From Dysgonomonadaceae bacterium zrk40 (GTDB lineage: Bacteria; Bacteroidota; Bacteroidia; Bacteroidales; Dysgonomonadaceae): DNA of 64,000 bases. The translations under genes and the position numbers were made by a program. Within the stretch, counting starts at the first letter, position 1. Each line of letters begins with the position of its first letter. The DNA lies in the NCBI GenBank assembly GCA_016916535.1, contig CP070277.1, forward strand, positions 62,001 to 126,000, read 5' to 3'. Below are positions 9,983 to 18,310 of this stretch, piece after piece. The notes under the pieces were generated by a model, which had not been told where the DNA came from, did not search any database, and saw only the letters and a list, made by a program, of their open reading frames with translations.

Positions 9983-10969
9983 ATGGCACGCAAGCACCTT
10001 TTGAACCATGTCATAAGCCCGAAAGAGGCCAGCGATAAGCCTGAGGCTGGGCAAGACGGGCGCTCCGCATATGCCTTGCGCGGCGCATCGCGCTCGATGT
10101 TGCTATCGCTTGAGGAAATGGCGGAGAATTCGCTGCGTGTCCAGGACGGCGAGACAGTTGTCATGCTGGACCCGGACGATATCGATCCATCGCCCTATGT
10201 CGACCGCATCGAGGAAGATGGCGAAGCCTTGAATGTGCTGGTTGAAGCCATTCGCGAGGCTGGGCAGATTTCGCCGATCCTTGTGCGACCCAATCCGGAC
10301 GTCGCCGGCCGCTTCATGCTCGTATATGGTCATCGCCGCACCCGGGCGGCAAAGATGCTTGGCATCAAGGTCCGTGCGATTATTCGCGACCTCGAGGAGC
10401 TTGCGCATGTGGTGGCCCAGGGACAGGAGAACACGGCGCGCGCGGACCTCTCCTTTATCGAAAAGGCGCTGTTTGCCAGCCGGCTGCAGCAATCCGGCAT
10501 CGACAGGCAGGCCATCCGTCAGGCGCTCAGCATTGATAACGCCATGCTTTCGCGCATGCTTTCGATCGCGGAGGGCATCCCGACGGACATTCTCGAGCAG
10601 ATCGGGGCGGCCAAAGGGATCGGCCGCGATCGTTGGGATGAGCTAAAACGTTTGCTGCTGCCGCCAGCAAAGCTGGAACAGGCGCGTCAGTTTGTGGGGG
10701 AGGGGCGTTTTCAGGAGCTCGGCTCACCGGAACGATGCCTGGCGCTGCTTGAGGAGCTGAAGCGCAAGGGAAGGCGGGCGAGGCTGAAGAATGTCAGCGA
10801 GAAGAAATGGTCGCTGGCTGACAATAAGATGAGCGTGACAACAAAGCACGCCACAAACGGTTTTTCTCTTTCACTCAAGGCTGCGGATGCGGATGCCTTT
10901 GGCACCTATCTTTCCGCCCAGTTAGAAGCGCTTTACGACGAATTTCAACGTCAGCAGAAGAAAGGATAA
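9983..10969 (+). CDS. repB: RepB, ParB-type centromere-binding protein
   Basis: A 328-residue protein, 72 bases after repA. The ParB/Srx-like N-domain contains DIDPSPYVDRI and the conserved LVYGHRRTRAAKMLG near residue 113. A helix-turn-helix region follows (RQAIRQALSIDNAMLSRML, near residue 175). RepB binds parS sites and is positioned by the RepA ATPase. No frame damage was seen, so partition is probably functional. Confidence 0.95.
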   Translation: MARKHLLNHVISPKEASDKPEAGQDGRSAYALRGASRSMLLSLEEMAENSLRVQDGETVVMLDPDDIDPSPYVDRIEEDGEALNVLVEAIREAGQISPILVRPNPDVAGRFMLVYGHRRTRAAKMLGIKVRAIIRDLEELAHVVAQGQENTARADLSFIEKALFASRLQQSGIDRQAIRQALSIDNAMLSRMLSIAEGIPTDILEQIGAAKGIGRDRWDELKRLLLPPAKLEQARQFVGEGRFQELGSPERCLALLEELKRKGRRARLKNVSEKKWSLADNKMSVTTKHATNGFSLSLKAADADAFGTYLSAQLEALYDEFQRQQKKG

Positions 10970-10979
10970 CGCGCAAAAG

Positions 10980-11014
10980 AAAAAAGGCCCCCAAACGACG
11001 AGCGTCCGGAAGCC
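10980..11014 (-). terminator. Rho-independent terminator of the ctRNA
   Basis: Read on the minus strand, GGCTTCCGGACG pairs with CGTTTGGGGGCC (12 pairs including G-U) around a five-base loop and is followed directly by six T. The conserved ggcccccaaacgacg of repABC intergenic regions is the plus-strand face of this hairpin. Confidence 0.8.
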
Positions 11015-11028
11015 GATTTGTAACTAGC
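10980..11028 (-). ncRNA. Antisense ctRNA (incompatibility RNA) between repB and repC
   Basis: The 156-base repB-repC gap contains the signature of the repABC counter-transcribed RNA, which limits repC translation and sets copy number. On the minus strand a TTGACG -35 element lies at 11058-11063, and a strong hairpin with a T-tract follows at 11014-10980. That implies an RNA of roughly 50 bases starting near 11028. The -10 element is poor, so the 5' end is approximate. Confidence 0.7.
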
Positions 11029-11125
11029 ACCTACTGATTCGCATTTCCGACCGTTTCCGTCAAGAGGCTTTCCTGCATTCGATGTGGGGAGGGGCGGATT
11101 CTTTTGCCTTTTTAAGAGGTGAACC

Positions 11126-12445
11126 ATGGACAATGCGATGACAACGACGCCCTTTGGGCGGCGGCCGATGTCGCTCGCGATGCTTTCAAGTCAGAAAGTG
11201 GCGCGGGAAGCCCCGAAGGGGGCTCGGCTCAATAAGTGGAAACTGTTCCATACTGTGCGCGAGGCGCGGGAAGCGCTGGGGGCGAGTGATCGCGGCCTTG
11301 CGATCCTGAACGCGCTTTTGACCTTCTATCCCGAGAACGAGCTTGCGGAGGAAACCGGCTTCGTGGTTTGGCCCTCCAATGAGCAGTTGATCGCGCGCGC
11401 CAACGGCATCTCGCCGGCGACGCTGCGCCGCCATCTGGCCGTCCTGGTCGAGTGCGGGTTGATCATCCGCCGCGACAGTCCGAACGGCAAGCGCTTCGCC
11501 AGGAAGGGCAGGGGAGGGCAGGTCGAGCAGGCCTATGGCTTCGACCTGTCGCCGCTTGTCGCCAGGGCGACCGAGTTCGAGGCGATGGCCGCACGGATCG
11601 CCGAGGAGCGTCTGGCGCTGAAATGCGCCCGGGAACGGCTGACATTGCTGCGCCGTGACATCGTCAAGATGATCGAGGCCGGGCTCGATGAGGGTGTTCC
11701 GGGCGAATGGGCGAAGATGACGCGCATTTATCGAGAGATCATTGACCGGCTTCCGCGCCGCCCCGACCTGGCGATCGCCGAGGATATTTGCGATGCTCTG
11801 GCCCTGCTGCACGAGGAAGTGCGTGAGACATTGGAATTTCACGTAAATCCGCAAAAAAAGAACGCCAATGAGTCTCATTCTGAGCGTCACAAACAGAATT
11901 CAAACCCAGAATCCCAATTTGAATCTAAATATGGCTTAGGAAATAGACCAGAAGCGAGTGGCAGCGCCGACGAAACCGACAACCTGCACAGCCTGCCGAA
12001 GCGGGAAATGCCATTGGCACTGGTGCTGGACGCCTGCGAAGGCTGGCGGGATCTGGCAAAGGGCGGCTCGATCCGTAACTGGCGGGAGTTTTTGGGTGTC
12101 GCCGAGATCGCCCGGCCGATGCTGGGCGTCAGTCCCAGCGCCTGGCGGGAGGCGGCCGAAATCATGGGCGACAAACAGGCCGCGATCACCCTTGCCGCCA
12201 TCTACCAGCGCGGCGAAGCCGTCGTCAGCCCCGGCGGCTATCTGCGCAACCTGACGGACCGCGCCCGCGACGGCCAGTTCTCCGTCTGGCCGATGGTCAT
12301 GGCGCTGCTCAGGGCACGGATCGAGGCTGGAAACAACGAGCCGCCGCCAAAACCCGATGCCGACGGGAGAGGGGAGGACCGCCGCGATGATGGTCTTTCC
12401 GTCTCGCCCGCCCTGGCACGCTCGCTGAAAAAGCCGGGGAGATGA
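11126..12445 (+). CDS. repC: RepC replication initiator
   Basis: A 439-residue protein with ATG at 11126 after an aagagg ribosome-binding site. The N-terminal winged-helix domain includes NEQLIARANGISPATLRRHL near residue 90. The C-terminal domain begins after residue 280. Between them is a low-complexity Asn/Ser/Glu-rich linker encoded by AT-rich DNA, where repABC origins lie. RepC initiates replication in cis at this internal origin; its synthesis is limited by the antisense RNA upstream. Confidence 0.95.
   Translation: MDNAMTTTPFGRRPMSLAMLSSQKVAREAPKGARLNKWKLFHTVREAREALGASDRGLAILNALLTFYPENELAEETGFVVWPSNEQLIARANGISPATLRRHLAVLVECGLIIRRDSPNGKRFARKGRGGQVEQAYGFDLSPLVARATEFEAMAARIAEERLALKCARERLTLLRRDIVKMIEAGLDEGVPGEWAKMTRIYREIIDRLPRRPDLAIAEDICDALALLHEEVRETLEFHVNPQKKNANESHSERHKQNSNPESQFESKYGLGNRPEASGSADETDNLHSLPKREMPLALVLDACEGWRDLAKGGSIRNWREFLGVAEIARPMLGVSPSAWREAAEIMGDKQAAITLAAIYQRGEAVVSPGGYLRNLTDRARDGQFSVWPMVMALLRARIEAGNNEPPPKPDADGRGEDRRDDGLSVSPALARSLKKPGR
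11841..11950. other. Probable oriV inside repC
   Basis: About 110 bases of AT-rich DNA in an otherwise GC-rich gene, encoding the repC linker, with several aaattc/gaattc-like stretches. In characterised repABC plasmids the origin was mapped to such an AT-rich stretch within repC. Assignment here is by position and composition only. Confidence 0.55.
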
Positions 12446-12496
12446 CTTGGAGCGCAGGCGTCATCACGGAACCTGCCGCATTGGTGAGAAAAGCCG

Positions 12497-12508
12497 ATGT
12501 CCGGACAT
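12497..12508. repeat. 12-bp palindrome downstream of repC
   Basis: ATGTCCGGACAT is a perfect palindrome about 50 bases after the repC stop. It could be a centromere-like or regulator site, but it does not match the usual repABC parS pattern (GTT...AAC). Short and unsupported otherwise. Confidence 0.25.
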
Positions 12509-12579
12509 AGGAGATACGGATAATTCATTATTTGCCGGCACCTCCAGAGGAAGCGTTACCGTTGCGTTGAGGAGAGAAA

Positions 12580-12619
12580 TTGACTATATATCCCAAAGTA
12601 TCTATATCATTTAGGATAT
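12580..12619 (+). promoter_or_regulatory. Promoter and operator of the toxin-antitoxin operon
   Basis: TTGACT at 12580-12585 and TATATC at 12603-12608 are spaced by 17 bases. The -10 box lies within an inverted repeat: ATATCCCAAA (12588-12597) and TTTAGGATAT (12610-12619), 9 of 10 pairs. This is the arrangement expected for autorepression by the antitoxin or the toxin-antitoxin complex. Confidence 0.7.
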
Positions 12620-12622
12620 TAA

Positions 12623-12988
12623 ATGACGAAATGGAAGGTCGCGTTTCATCACCGCTTCAAAGGCGAGATCACAGATCTTCCAGCAGATGTTCGGGTCGAA
12701 TTGCTCGCGCATCTGGTGCTGCTTCGCGAAAAGGGATTTCGACTGGGACGGCCTGAGGTCGACACACTCGAAGGCTCCAAACACGCGAACATGAAGGAAC
12801 TGCGCGTCAAGGTGTTGAAGGTGCAATGGCGGTTCGCGTTTGCCTTCGATCCGGAGCGAAAGGCTATAGTCCTTTGCGGCGGTGCAAAGAGCGGTGTGAG
12901 CCAGAGACTCTTTTACAAGCGCCTGATTGATCTGGCGGACAAACGGTACGATGAGCATTTGAGCGAGTTGGAGAAGAAACATGGATGA
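12623..12988 (+). CDS. HigB/RelE-type toxin
   Basis: A 121-residue protein of the phage-derived Gp49-like/HigB group in the RelE/ParE superfamily. Supporting stretches are EGSKHANMKELRVK and WRFAFAFDPERKAIVLCGG, followed by YKRLIDLADKRYDEHL. Such toxins are ribosome-dependent mRNA interferases. The gene comes first and overlaps the antitoxin by eight bases, the toxin-first order typical of higBA. On a plasmid the pair probably acts in post-segregational killing. Confidence 0.8.
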   Translation: MTKWKVAFHHRFKGEITDLPADVRVELLAHLVLLREKGFRLGRPEVDTLEGSKHANMKELRVKVLKVQWRFAFAFDPERKAIVLCGGAKSGVSQRLFYKRLIDLADKRYDEHLSELEKKHG

Positions 12989-13307
12989 TCTCGATAAGCT
13001 GATGCAGACGCTTCCTGAAGAAGAACGAGGCGCTATTGAAAAGCGTGCCGGCGAGCTTGTTGCGGCCTACAATCTGCGGGAACTGCGCGTACTTGCCGGA
13101 CGGACGCAGGAGGATGTGTCCGTTGGAACAGGTATCAAGCAGAACAATGTTTCGAGACTGGAGAAGCGGGCCGACATGAAACTGTCGACGCTTCGCGATT
13201 ATGTTGAATCCCTTGGCGGCACGTTGAAGATCGTCGCGGATGTCGCGGGCAAGAAAGTTGATCTGTCGAGCATTGCGGAGCGCTCCCGACACGGCCCAAA
13301 GCTCTGA
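12981..13307 (+). CDS. HigA-type XRE antitoxin
   Basis: A 108-residue protein with an XRE-family helix-turn-helix in its centre (LAGRTQEDVSVGTGIKQNNV then SRLEKRADMKLSTL). The HTH repressor overlaps the toxin gene and should bind the inverted repeat at 12588-12619. The N-terminal 35 residues are acidic and probably neutralise the toxin. Both genes are intact. Confidence 0.8.
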   Translation: MDDLDKLMQTLPEEERGAIEKRAGELVAAYNLRELRVLAGRTQEDVSVGTGIKQNNVSRLEKRADMKLSTLRDYVESLGGTLKIVADVAGKKVDLSSIAERSRHGPKL

Positions 13308-13332
13308 AAGAGCCACGGCAGGGGAGGGGCTT

Positions 13333-14439
13333 CTAAAGCCCCGCGGCCTTTGTGAGATTGACCCTGAACCGGTCACGCCTGCGCTGGTATCGCCTTGTCA
13401 TTTCGGCGGACGTGTGACCGAGTTGCTTTTGCACATAGCGCTCGTCAACTTCGGCCGAGGAGGCGAGGCCGGCGCGCAGCGAATGGCCGGAGAACAGTTT
13501 GACCCGTTCGGCCTCGGGCAGCTCCCCGCGAATGCCGGCGGCAAGCACCGTCTTCTTGATGAGGCGGGCAATTTCCTGGTCCTTCAGCCGTTCGGGGCCG
13601 ACGACCTTGCCTTTGCCGGTGACACGGCGGAACAGCGGGCCATGGCCGATCCTGCCGAGTTTCAGCCAGGTTTCGACGGCGGCGACCGGGCAGGTGAGAT
13701 CGGAGGAGCCGCGGCCGATTTCGACCTCCCGCCAGCCAGTTTTTCCGCGCAGCGTCACCAGCAGGCCCTTGTCGAAGATTTCGATCCAACCGTTTCCGTC
13801 CTCGCTCTGGTCGCGACCGCAATCGAGCGCGACGATTTCCGAGCGACGCAATCCTCCGGCAAAGCCGATCAGCAGCATGGCGCGATCGCGCAGACCCCGG
13901 AGCGTTCCGCGGTCGAGCGTTTCCAGCATGGCAATCAGCTCCTCCGGCAGGATCGCCTCCTTCTGGCGGGGCGGGGTTGCATGGCGATTGCGGATCCCGG
14001 CAAGCACCGTGGCAATATGGCGGTCGCGGCGATCAAGGTGAAGACCGCGCTGCATATAGTTCCACGTGATCGCCGAAAGCCGCCGTTCGATGGTGGAAAC
14101 CGCGCTCGGCTTTGTCCGTGGCGCGGCTTCGCCTGCGGCAAGCGCCGTAATGTAGAGCCCGACGATTTGCGGATCGGGGGGCAGGGGCGCAAGCCCCTTG
14201 CGCCGGCACCAGCTTGAAAAATGCTCCCAGTCGGCGGCATAGGCGCGCCGCGTATTGGCCGCGCTCGAGGCGTCGACGTAACCGCGGGCGCGTTCGACCA
14301 GCGGCGCGAGATGCCCCGTCACCGCGCCCGACGCCCCGGACGGCTGCAATTCATAAGCGGCGCTCGTGCCGCGAGACGGGCTGTCGTGCGGATCGTCGTC
14401 GTTTTCGGGCATTGAGGGCCTCAAAATGGGGTTTTTCAT
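13333..14439 (-). CDS. Tyrosine recombinase/integrase
   Basis: A 368-residue protein, or 359 from the Met at 14412. It has a SAM-like core-binding domain (residues about 45-140) and a catalytic domain with the family's residues: Arg in GGLRRSEI, the His-x-x-Arg pair in SGHSLRAG, His in LGHTSAEM and the nucleophile Tyr in TRRYQRRRD. It catalyses site-specific recombination, possibly resolving plasmid multimers or moving an integrative segment. It diverges from DUF1403-scpB across a region with two dyads (14442-14476). No att site was recognised. Confidence 0.85.
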   Translation of the reverse strand: MKNPILRPSMPENDDDPHDSPSRGTSAAYELQPSGASGAVTGHLAPLVERARGYVDASSAANTRRAYAADWEHFSSWCRRKGLAPLPPDPQIVGLYITALAAGEAAPRTKPSAVSTIERRLSAITWNYMQRGLHLDRRDRHIATVLAGIRNRHATPPRQKEAILPEELIAMLETLDRGTLRGLRDRAMLLIGFAGGLRRSEIVALDCGRDQSEDGNGWIEIFDKGLLVTLRGKTGWREVEIGRGSSDLTCPVAAVETWLKLGRIGHGPLFRRVTGKGKVVGPERLKDQEIARLIKKTVLAAGIRGELPEAERVKLFSGHSLRAGLASSAEVDERYVQKQLGHTSAEMTRRYQRRRDRFRVNLTKAAGL

Positions 14440-14441
14440 TT

Positions 14442-14476
14442 ATAATGAGCATTATGAACGATAATGCAAGATTATC
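14442..14476. promoter_or_regulatory. Tandem AT-rich dyads between the integrase and DUF1403 genes
   Basis: Two inverted repeats sit side by side: ATAATG-AG-CATTAT (14442-14455) and GATAAT-GCAAG-ATTATC (14460-14476). More ATAAT-like repeats follow to about 14525. The site lies right upstream of the minus-strand recombinase start, in the shared divergent promoter region, and looks like an operator for a dimeric repressor. The regulator is unknown. Confidence 0.5.
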
Positions 14477-14558
14477 AATCATAATACACAAAAGACAGGC
14501 TGTGCGGTTATGTCGATTATTATGGCATTAACTGCTCGTTTCGGTTAGCGTTGGCGTC

Positions 14559-15503
14559 ATGGATTCGTACGCCGAAACACCCGCCAGAACCGCCGCGCCT
14601 TTGCCAGCTTGGACCCGCCCGCGCGGGAGCGATATCACCGAAAGCGATGCCGCCTTCTCGGCCGGTATCGCCCTGAAATCCCTTGATGATCTCGTCCGCT
14701 CTGAACCGCCTTGGGCCGGCTGCTGGCGCGAACGGCAGGCCCTGAAATGCGCCGCCGCCGCCGTCCGTCTCAGCGGTCGCAACGAGGACGAGGCGGCGCT
14801 GCGCGACGCCGTCCTGCTCACCGCCGCCGGCGACGATCCAGGCCCCGCTGGCAGGATGGTTTTGGCTCACAAAAGGCTTGCCGCCCGAAAACCCGGTTTT
14901 TCTGAGAAACAGGTGGGGGATCTCGCCGATCTGATGGGGCTCGCCTTCAACGACCACCTTGCCGCCGTACCGGAGCTGGCCGATACCGCGCTCCAGTCCG
15001 GCCGCGCGGTTCCCTTCGTAATCGCCGACCTCATCACCGCGATCCTCGCCATCCGTCCGGATGCCGAGCCATTGGCCTGGGCGATGGCCGACATGATGAT
15101 CGCAACCCTGCTGAAGTGGGACCGTCCCGTGCCGCTGTTGATGGCCGAGCGCTACGGCCCGGCGTTTCGAACTATCGGCGGCAGGGGGCGTGTGCGGCCG
15201 GGCGAGCCGGCTTTCGCACGCGCGGTCTGCTTGGCACTCTCTGACGGGGCAGGGGACGCATTGCGGACAGCAGACACGATTGCACGTCGGGCGGATGTTC
15301 TTGTGACCGTCGCGCCGAAGGTGCGGACCAAGGGCGCGGGCCCGGTCATTCAGAAACTGCTGGACGAGGACGCTATCCCGGCCAGCGCGCCCGGCAGCAA
15401 TCTTTCCCGCTGGGCCGCCTCGCGCCTGTTCGAACGGCTCGAAAGTTTCGGCGCCGTGCGCGAATTGTCGGGCCGTTCTTCCTTCCGGATTTACGGGTTG
15501 TGA
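14559..15503 (+). CDS. DUF1403 family protein
   Basis: A 314-residue, alanine-rich and largely helical protein of the DUF1403 family, recognised from the [20 protein letters not shown] and [15 protein letters not shown] regions near the N-terminus. No catalytic motif, signal peptide or membrane segment is visible. Family members are found mainly on rhizobial plasmids, next to an scpB-like gene as here (stop overlaps the next start, GTGA). A role with ScpB in plasmid maintenance is a guess from this linkage. Confidence 0.8.
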   Translation: MDSYAETPARTAAPLPAWTRPRGSDITESDAAFSAGIALKSLDDLVRSEPPWAGCWRERQALKCAAAAVRLSGRNEDEAALRDAVLLTAAGDDPGPAGRMVLAHKRLAARKPGFSEKQVGDLADLMGLAFNDHLAAVPELADTALQSGRAVPFVIADLITAILAIRPDAEPLAWAMADMMIATLLKWDRPVPLLMAERYGPAFRTIGGRGRVRPGEPAFARAVCLALSDGAGDALRTADTIARRADVLVTVAPKVRTKGAGPVIQKLLDEDAIPASAPGSNLSRWAASRLFERLESFGAVRELSGRSSFRIYGL

Positions 15504-16207
15504 CCATGACCGGAGCAGCAGATAACAGGCCGTCCCGCCGCAAGAAAGCGAATGCCGCAGACGAAAAGGCGGGAGGCGAACGCCTCTTCGACCGGGAGCT
15601 CGAGGCCTTGCCGCCCGATCTGCGCTGGCGCGAATGGATGCTGCGGGTGGAGGCTGTGATCTTCGCCGCCGCCGAACCGGTCACCCGCGAAACGCTCGCC
15701 CGCGTCGTCGGCAAGGCCTGCAGCATCGATCTTCTGATCGACGATCTCCGCGAAGAACTCACCGGCCGGCCCTACGAGATCGTCCCGGTCGCCGGCGGCT
15801 GGCAGCACCGCAGCCGCCCGGCCTATGCCGACGCCATCCGCGCTTCGGCCGCCCCGACGCGCGGCGGAGGCGCTGCACTCTCCGAATTCGAATCCATGGT
15901 GCTGATGGCCATCGGCTATTTCCAGCCCATCACCCGCGCCGAACTCGGCAAGATTTTCGGCAAGGAGGTCAGCCGCGACACGATCGCCTCGCTCCGCAAC
16001 GCCGCCCTCATCGCCTCCGGCCCCCGCAGCCCGACACCCGGCGCGCCCTATACCTATGTGACGACGAAGCACTTCCTCTCCGCATTCGGGATGGAGACGT
16101 TGCGTGACCTCCCAGACATCGAGGCGCTTGAGGATGCGGGGTTGCTCAGCAGAGCCGCTGTGCAGGAGGAGGCGATGGGGGCCGTCGTCGAGGGCGAGGA
16201 GGAATGA
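15500..16207 (+). CDS. scpB: Plasmid-borne ScpB-like segregation protein
   Basis: A 235-residue protein beginning at GTG 15500 (or ATG 15506), translationally coupled to DUF1403. Two winged-helix domains typical of ScpB are visible: one around [20 protein letters not shown]-like sequence near residue 55, the other around [19 protein letters not shown] near residue 135, followed by [20 protein letters not shown]. Chromosomal ScpB binds ScpA and SMC as a condensin subunit. No scpA is nearby, so this copy either joins the host condensin or has a separate plasmid function. Confidence 0.85.
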   Translation: MTMTGAADNRPSRRKKANAADEKAGGERLFDRELEALPPDLRWREWMLRVEAVIFAAAEPVTRETLARVVGKACSIDLLIDDLREELTGRPYEIVPVAGGWQHRSRPAYADAIRASAAPTRGGGAALSEFESMVLMAIGYFQPITRAELGKIFGKEVSRDTIASLRNAALIASGPRSPTPGAPYTYVTTKHFLSAFGMETLRDLPDIEALEDAGLLSRAAVQEEAMGAVVEGEEE

Positions 16208-16403
16208 GGGCGCGGGACGCGCGGGAGGATCGCACCACGGCAATGTGCCAATCGATCAAGGCAGGACGAACACCTGAACACGGCCAACGTATAGACGTCG
16301 ACTTCCCGGAGAGCAGGTCATAAGAAATAGCCAGGCGGACTTTTCGGTGTCCGATGAAAAGCAAAACAGTCGGGACATTTCGATGCCGGAGAATTCCGAA
16401 ACT

Positions 16404-17212
16404 GGCACCGTAAACTTAACACCCGATAGGCTCTGGTTTGCCCGGTTGCTCGACTTGTCGACTAAATCCGAGCGATTTCCGCCCATATGCTCATGGCTGA
16501 GGCGCGCAGTTCGCGATGGTGGCTGGTGGAAATGTCGTGGCGAGGGATGTGGAAGAGGTTGGCGATCGGATCGTGAATGGAAACGAAGCGTTGGAGATGT
16601 CGCTTTGACTTGAAGCGCTTCATGATCCGCTCTCGCCGTCGGACTGGCTGGTGGGAATTCTCCGCCCGATTGTTCAGGCCCTTATGCGAGCGGTGCTCGA
16701 CGCCGTGCATGATTTTCTGCTTTGCGGCTGCATAGGAGCGAAGCTTGTCGGTGATCATCACGCGCGGCGATCGTCCCTGGCCTTTCAAAAGCTTGCGCAT
16801 CAGGCGCTTGGCCGCCTTGGTGTCGCGGCGGCTTTGCACCAGGACCTCCAGGACGAAACCGTCCTGATCCACGGCGCGCCATAGCCAATGCTTCTTGCCC
16901 CGGATCGAGATAACGGCCTCATCTAGGTGCCACTTATCACCAAGCCGCCCGGATGACCGGCGACGGATCTCGTTGGCGAAGGTCCGGCCAAACTTCTCCG
17001 CCCACAGTCTGTCGGTCTGATGCGAGACAATGATGCCACGCGCCGCCAACAAATCCTCTACCATCCGCAGGCTCAGGGGAAAGCGGAAATAGAGCCACAC
17101 CGCATGGGCGATGATTTCGGGTGGAAAACGATGGCGGCGGTAAAGAGGATCTCGGTCAGTCATGGCCGAGCATCCCACATTCAGGTCCAAGCTTCGTTAA
17201 GTTGGCGATGCC
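16404..17212 (-). mobile_element. IS6-family insertion sequence, copy 1
   Basis: An 809-bp element bounded by GGCACCGTAAACTTAAC on the left and, inverted, GGCATCGCCAACTTAAC on the right. It is the same element as at 47420 and 58938; this copy differs by one base in the right terminal repeat (GCC where the others read GTC). The 8-base flanks (ccgaaact and ctatatcg) do not match, so there is no target duplication. That suggests recombination or deletion after insertion. It separates the replication block from the amino-acid module. Confidence 0.9.
16462..17163 (-). CDS. IS6-family transposase, copy 1
   Basis: A 233-residue DDE transposase starting at MTDRDPLYRR; the frame is open further upstream but the family starts here. 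HTH in the N-terminal 50 residues, then the catalytic acids: Asp in WHLDEAVISIRG, Asp in MITDKLRSY and Glu in NRAENSHQP, with conserved RHLQRFVSIHDPIANLF at the C-terminus. IS6 elements move by replicative or conservative cointegrate formation and often bracket cargo modules. It appears intact and has the same protein sequence as copies 2 and 3. Confidence 0.92.
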   Translation of the reverse strand: MTDRDPLYRRHRFPPEIIAHAVWLYFRFPLSLRMVEDLLAARGIIVSHQTDRLWAEKFGRTFANEIRRRSSGRLGDKWHLDEAVISIRGKKHWLWRAVDQDGFVLEVLVQSRRDTKAAKRLMRKLLKGQGRSPRVMITDKLRSYAAAKQKIMHGVEHRSHKGLNNRAENSHQPVRRRERIMKRFKSKRHLQRFVSIHDPIANLFHIPRHDISTSHHRELRASAMSIWAEIARI

Positions 17213-17605
17213 CTATATCGATATGGCTTTCGCCGCGGCTGCATCGGGCCGCCCAGGCCCGGCCGTCCTGATCGTCCCGATCGGCATATTCGTGGAAACA
17301 GCAACGAGCCGCAACGATGCCCGGACGGCGTCTCTCGGCACATTTCCACTCGATCGCAGCCGCCCGGACCCGGAACGAGTTGCCCAGACCGCCAAATTGC
17401 TGGCGTCGGCGGAGCGTCCGCTGATAATCGCGGGTGGCGGCGTGCATGTATCTGGCGCGGCCGAAGAACTCGCCGCCCTCCAGGAGTCATTCGGCCTGCC
17501 GGTGGCGACGACCGTTATGGGCAAGGGTGCGGTGGACGAAAACTACCCGCTTTCGGCCGGCATCTTCGGCTATTTCATGACCAATCGCAGTCGTGCCAAG
17601 CATCT
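17213..17605 (+). pseudogene. Thiamine-pyrophosphate enzyme fragment (acetolactate-synthase-like)
   Basis: From the IS boundary an open frame reads a piece of the central domain of a TPP-dependent enzyme: AASGRPGPAVLIVP, AERPLIIAGGGVHVSGAAEE, GLPVATTVMGKGAVDENYPL, ending near KHLRPMV. The N-terminal and C-terminal TPP-binding domains are missing, and sequence beyond about 17605 is unrelated. The fragment cannot be functional; it shows that the IS or a deletion cut a former gene. Confidence 0.75.
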
Positions 17606-17731
17606 GCGACCGATGGTGGCTTCAATCAGTGCCTTTTCTACTTTTTCCGGATTCTTGTGGCTCGCGCTTTTCAAGCGTCGCTCGATAGCATTCGTTCGCG
17701 CCGGTGATGATTCGCAGAACGGCCGGCGCCG

Positions 17732-18196
17732 TCACACGCTGCTCAGAAGCAGGCTGGTCTCGCTGTTGGATACGCCTTCGATCATCCGGACCTCGCGCAG
17801 GACCCTGTCGAATTCCGACAGCGTCGATGTGCGGATATTGGCGACGAGGTCCCAGTTGCCATTGGTCGTGTGCAGCGAATAGACCTCCGGCAGGCCGCGC
17901 AACTTGCGAATGACCTGGGTGGTCGATTTGCCGACGACCTCGATCATCATCACCGCATGAACCCGATCATCCTCGTAATCCTCGCGCACCCGCACGGTAA
18001 AGCCCATCAGGGTTCCGGTATCGATCAGCCGGTCGAGGCGTTTCTGCACCGTGCCGCGGGCAATCCCCAGCGTGTCGGAGAGCTTGGAAAGCGAGGCCCG
18101 GCCATCGCTGCGCAGATGCGAAATAATGTCCCTGTCAAGGCGATCGGGAACGTATTTGGCTATGGTATTGTCGCGTTCATTGTTCAAATTGATCAA
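17732..18196 (-). CDS. Lrp/AsnC-family regulator of the amino-acid module
   Basis: A 154-residue protein with an N-terminal helix-turn-helix (LSKLSDTLGIARGTVQKRLD, about residues 35-55) and a C-terminal RAM ligand-binding domain (VHAVMMIEVVGKSTTQVIRK onwards). It starts at a TTG at 18196, with a second TTG at 18187. It is divergent from the ornithine cyclodeaminase gene, so by analogy with PutR/BkdR/OcdR-type regulators it probably senses ornithine, arginine or citrulline and activates the operon. Paired repeats at its own start (18180-18211) are likely binding sites. Confidence 0.85.
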   Translation of the reverse strand: MINLNNERDNTIAKYVPDRLDRDIISHLRSDGRASLSKLSDTLGIARGTVQKRLDRLIDTGTLMGFTVRVREDYEDDRVHAVMMIEVVGKSTTQVIRKLRGLPEVYSLHTTNGNWDLVANIRTSTLSEFDRVLREVRMIEGVSNSETSLLLSSV

Positions 18197-18211
18197 TCCA
18201 TTTGTTCAAAT
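18180..18211. promoter_or_regulatory. Phased direct repeats, probable Lrp-family binding site
   Basis: TTGTTCAAAT occurs at 18180-18189 and again at 18202-18211, start-to-start 22 bases, two helical turns. The palindrome TTGATCAA lies between them. The spacing fits the octameric, DNA-wrapping Lrp-family regulator encoded alongside. It overlaps the regulator's start, consistent with autoregulation and control of the divergent operon. Confidence 0.5.
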
Positions 18212-18310
18212 AGACTAAATATGCAACAAATTTAGTACAGTTTTGCGCTTTTCGCTAGCATTCAAATCGGCATAGCTTTCCTGAGAGGATCAAAACGAAA
18301 AGAGGTTGAA

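Noticed and set aside
12497-12508. Palindrome as a repABC parS site
   Set aside because: It does not fit the GTT...AAC parS pattern and occurs once only, so kept only as a low-confidence repeat.
16396-17220. Target duplication of IS6 copy 1
   Set aside because: The 8-base flanks differ on the two sides and do not match the flanks of copies 2 or 3 in either orientation.
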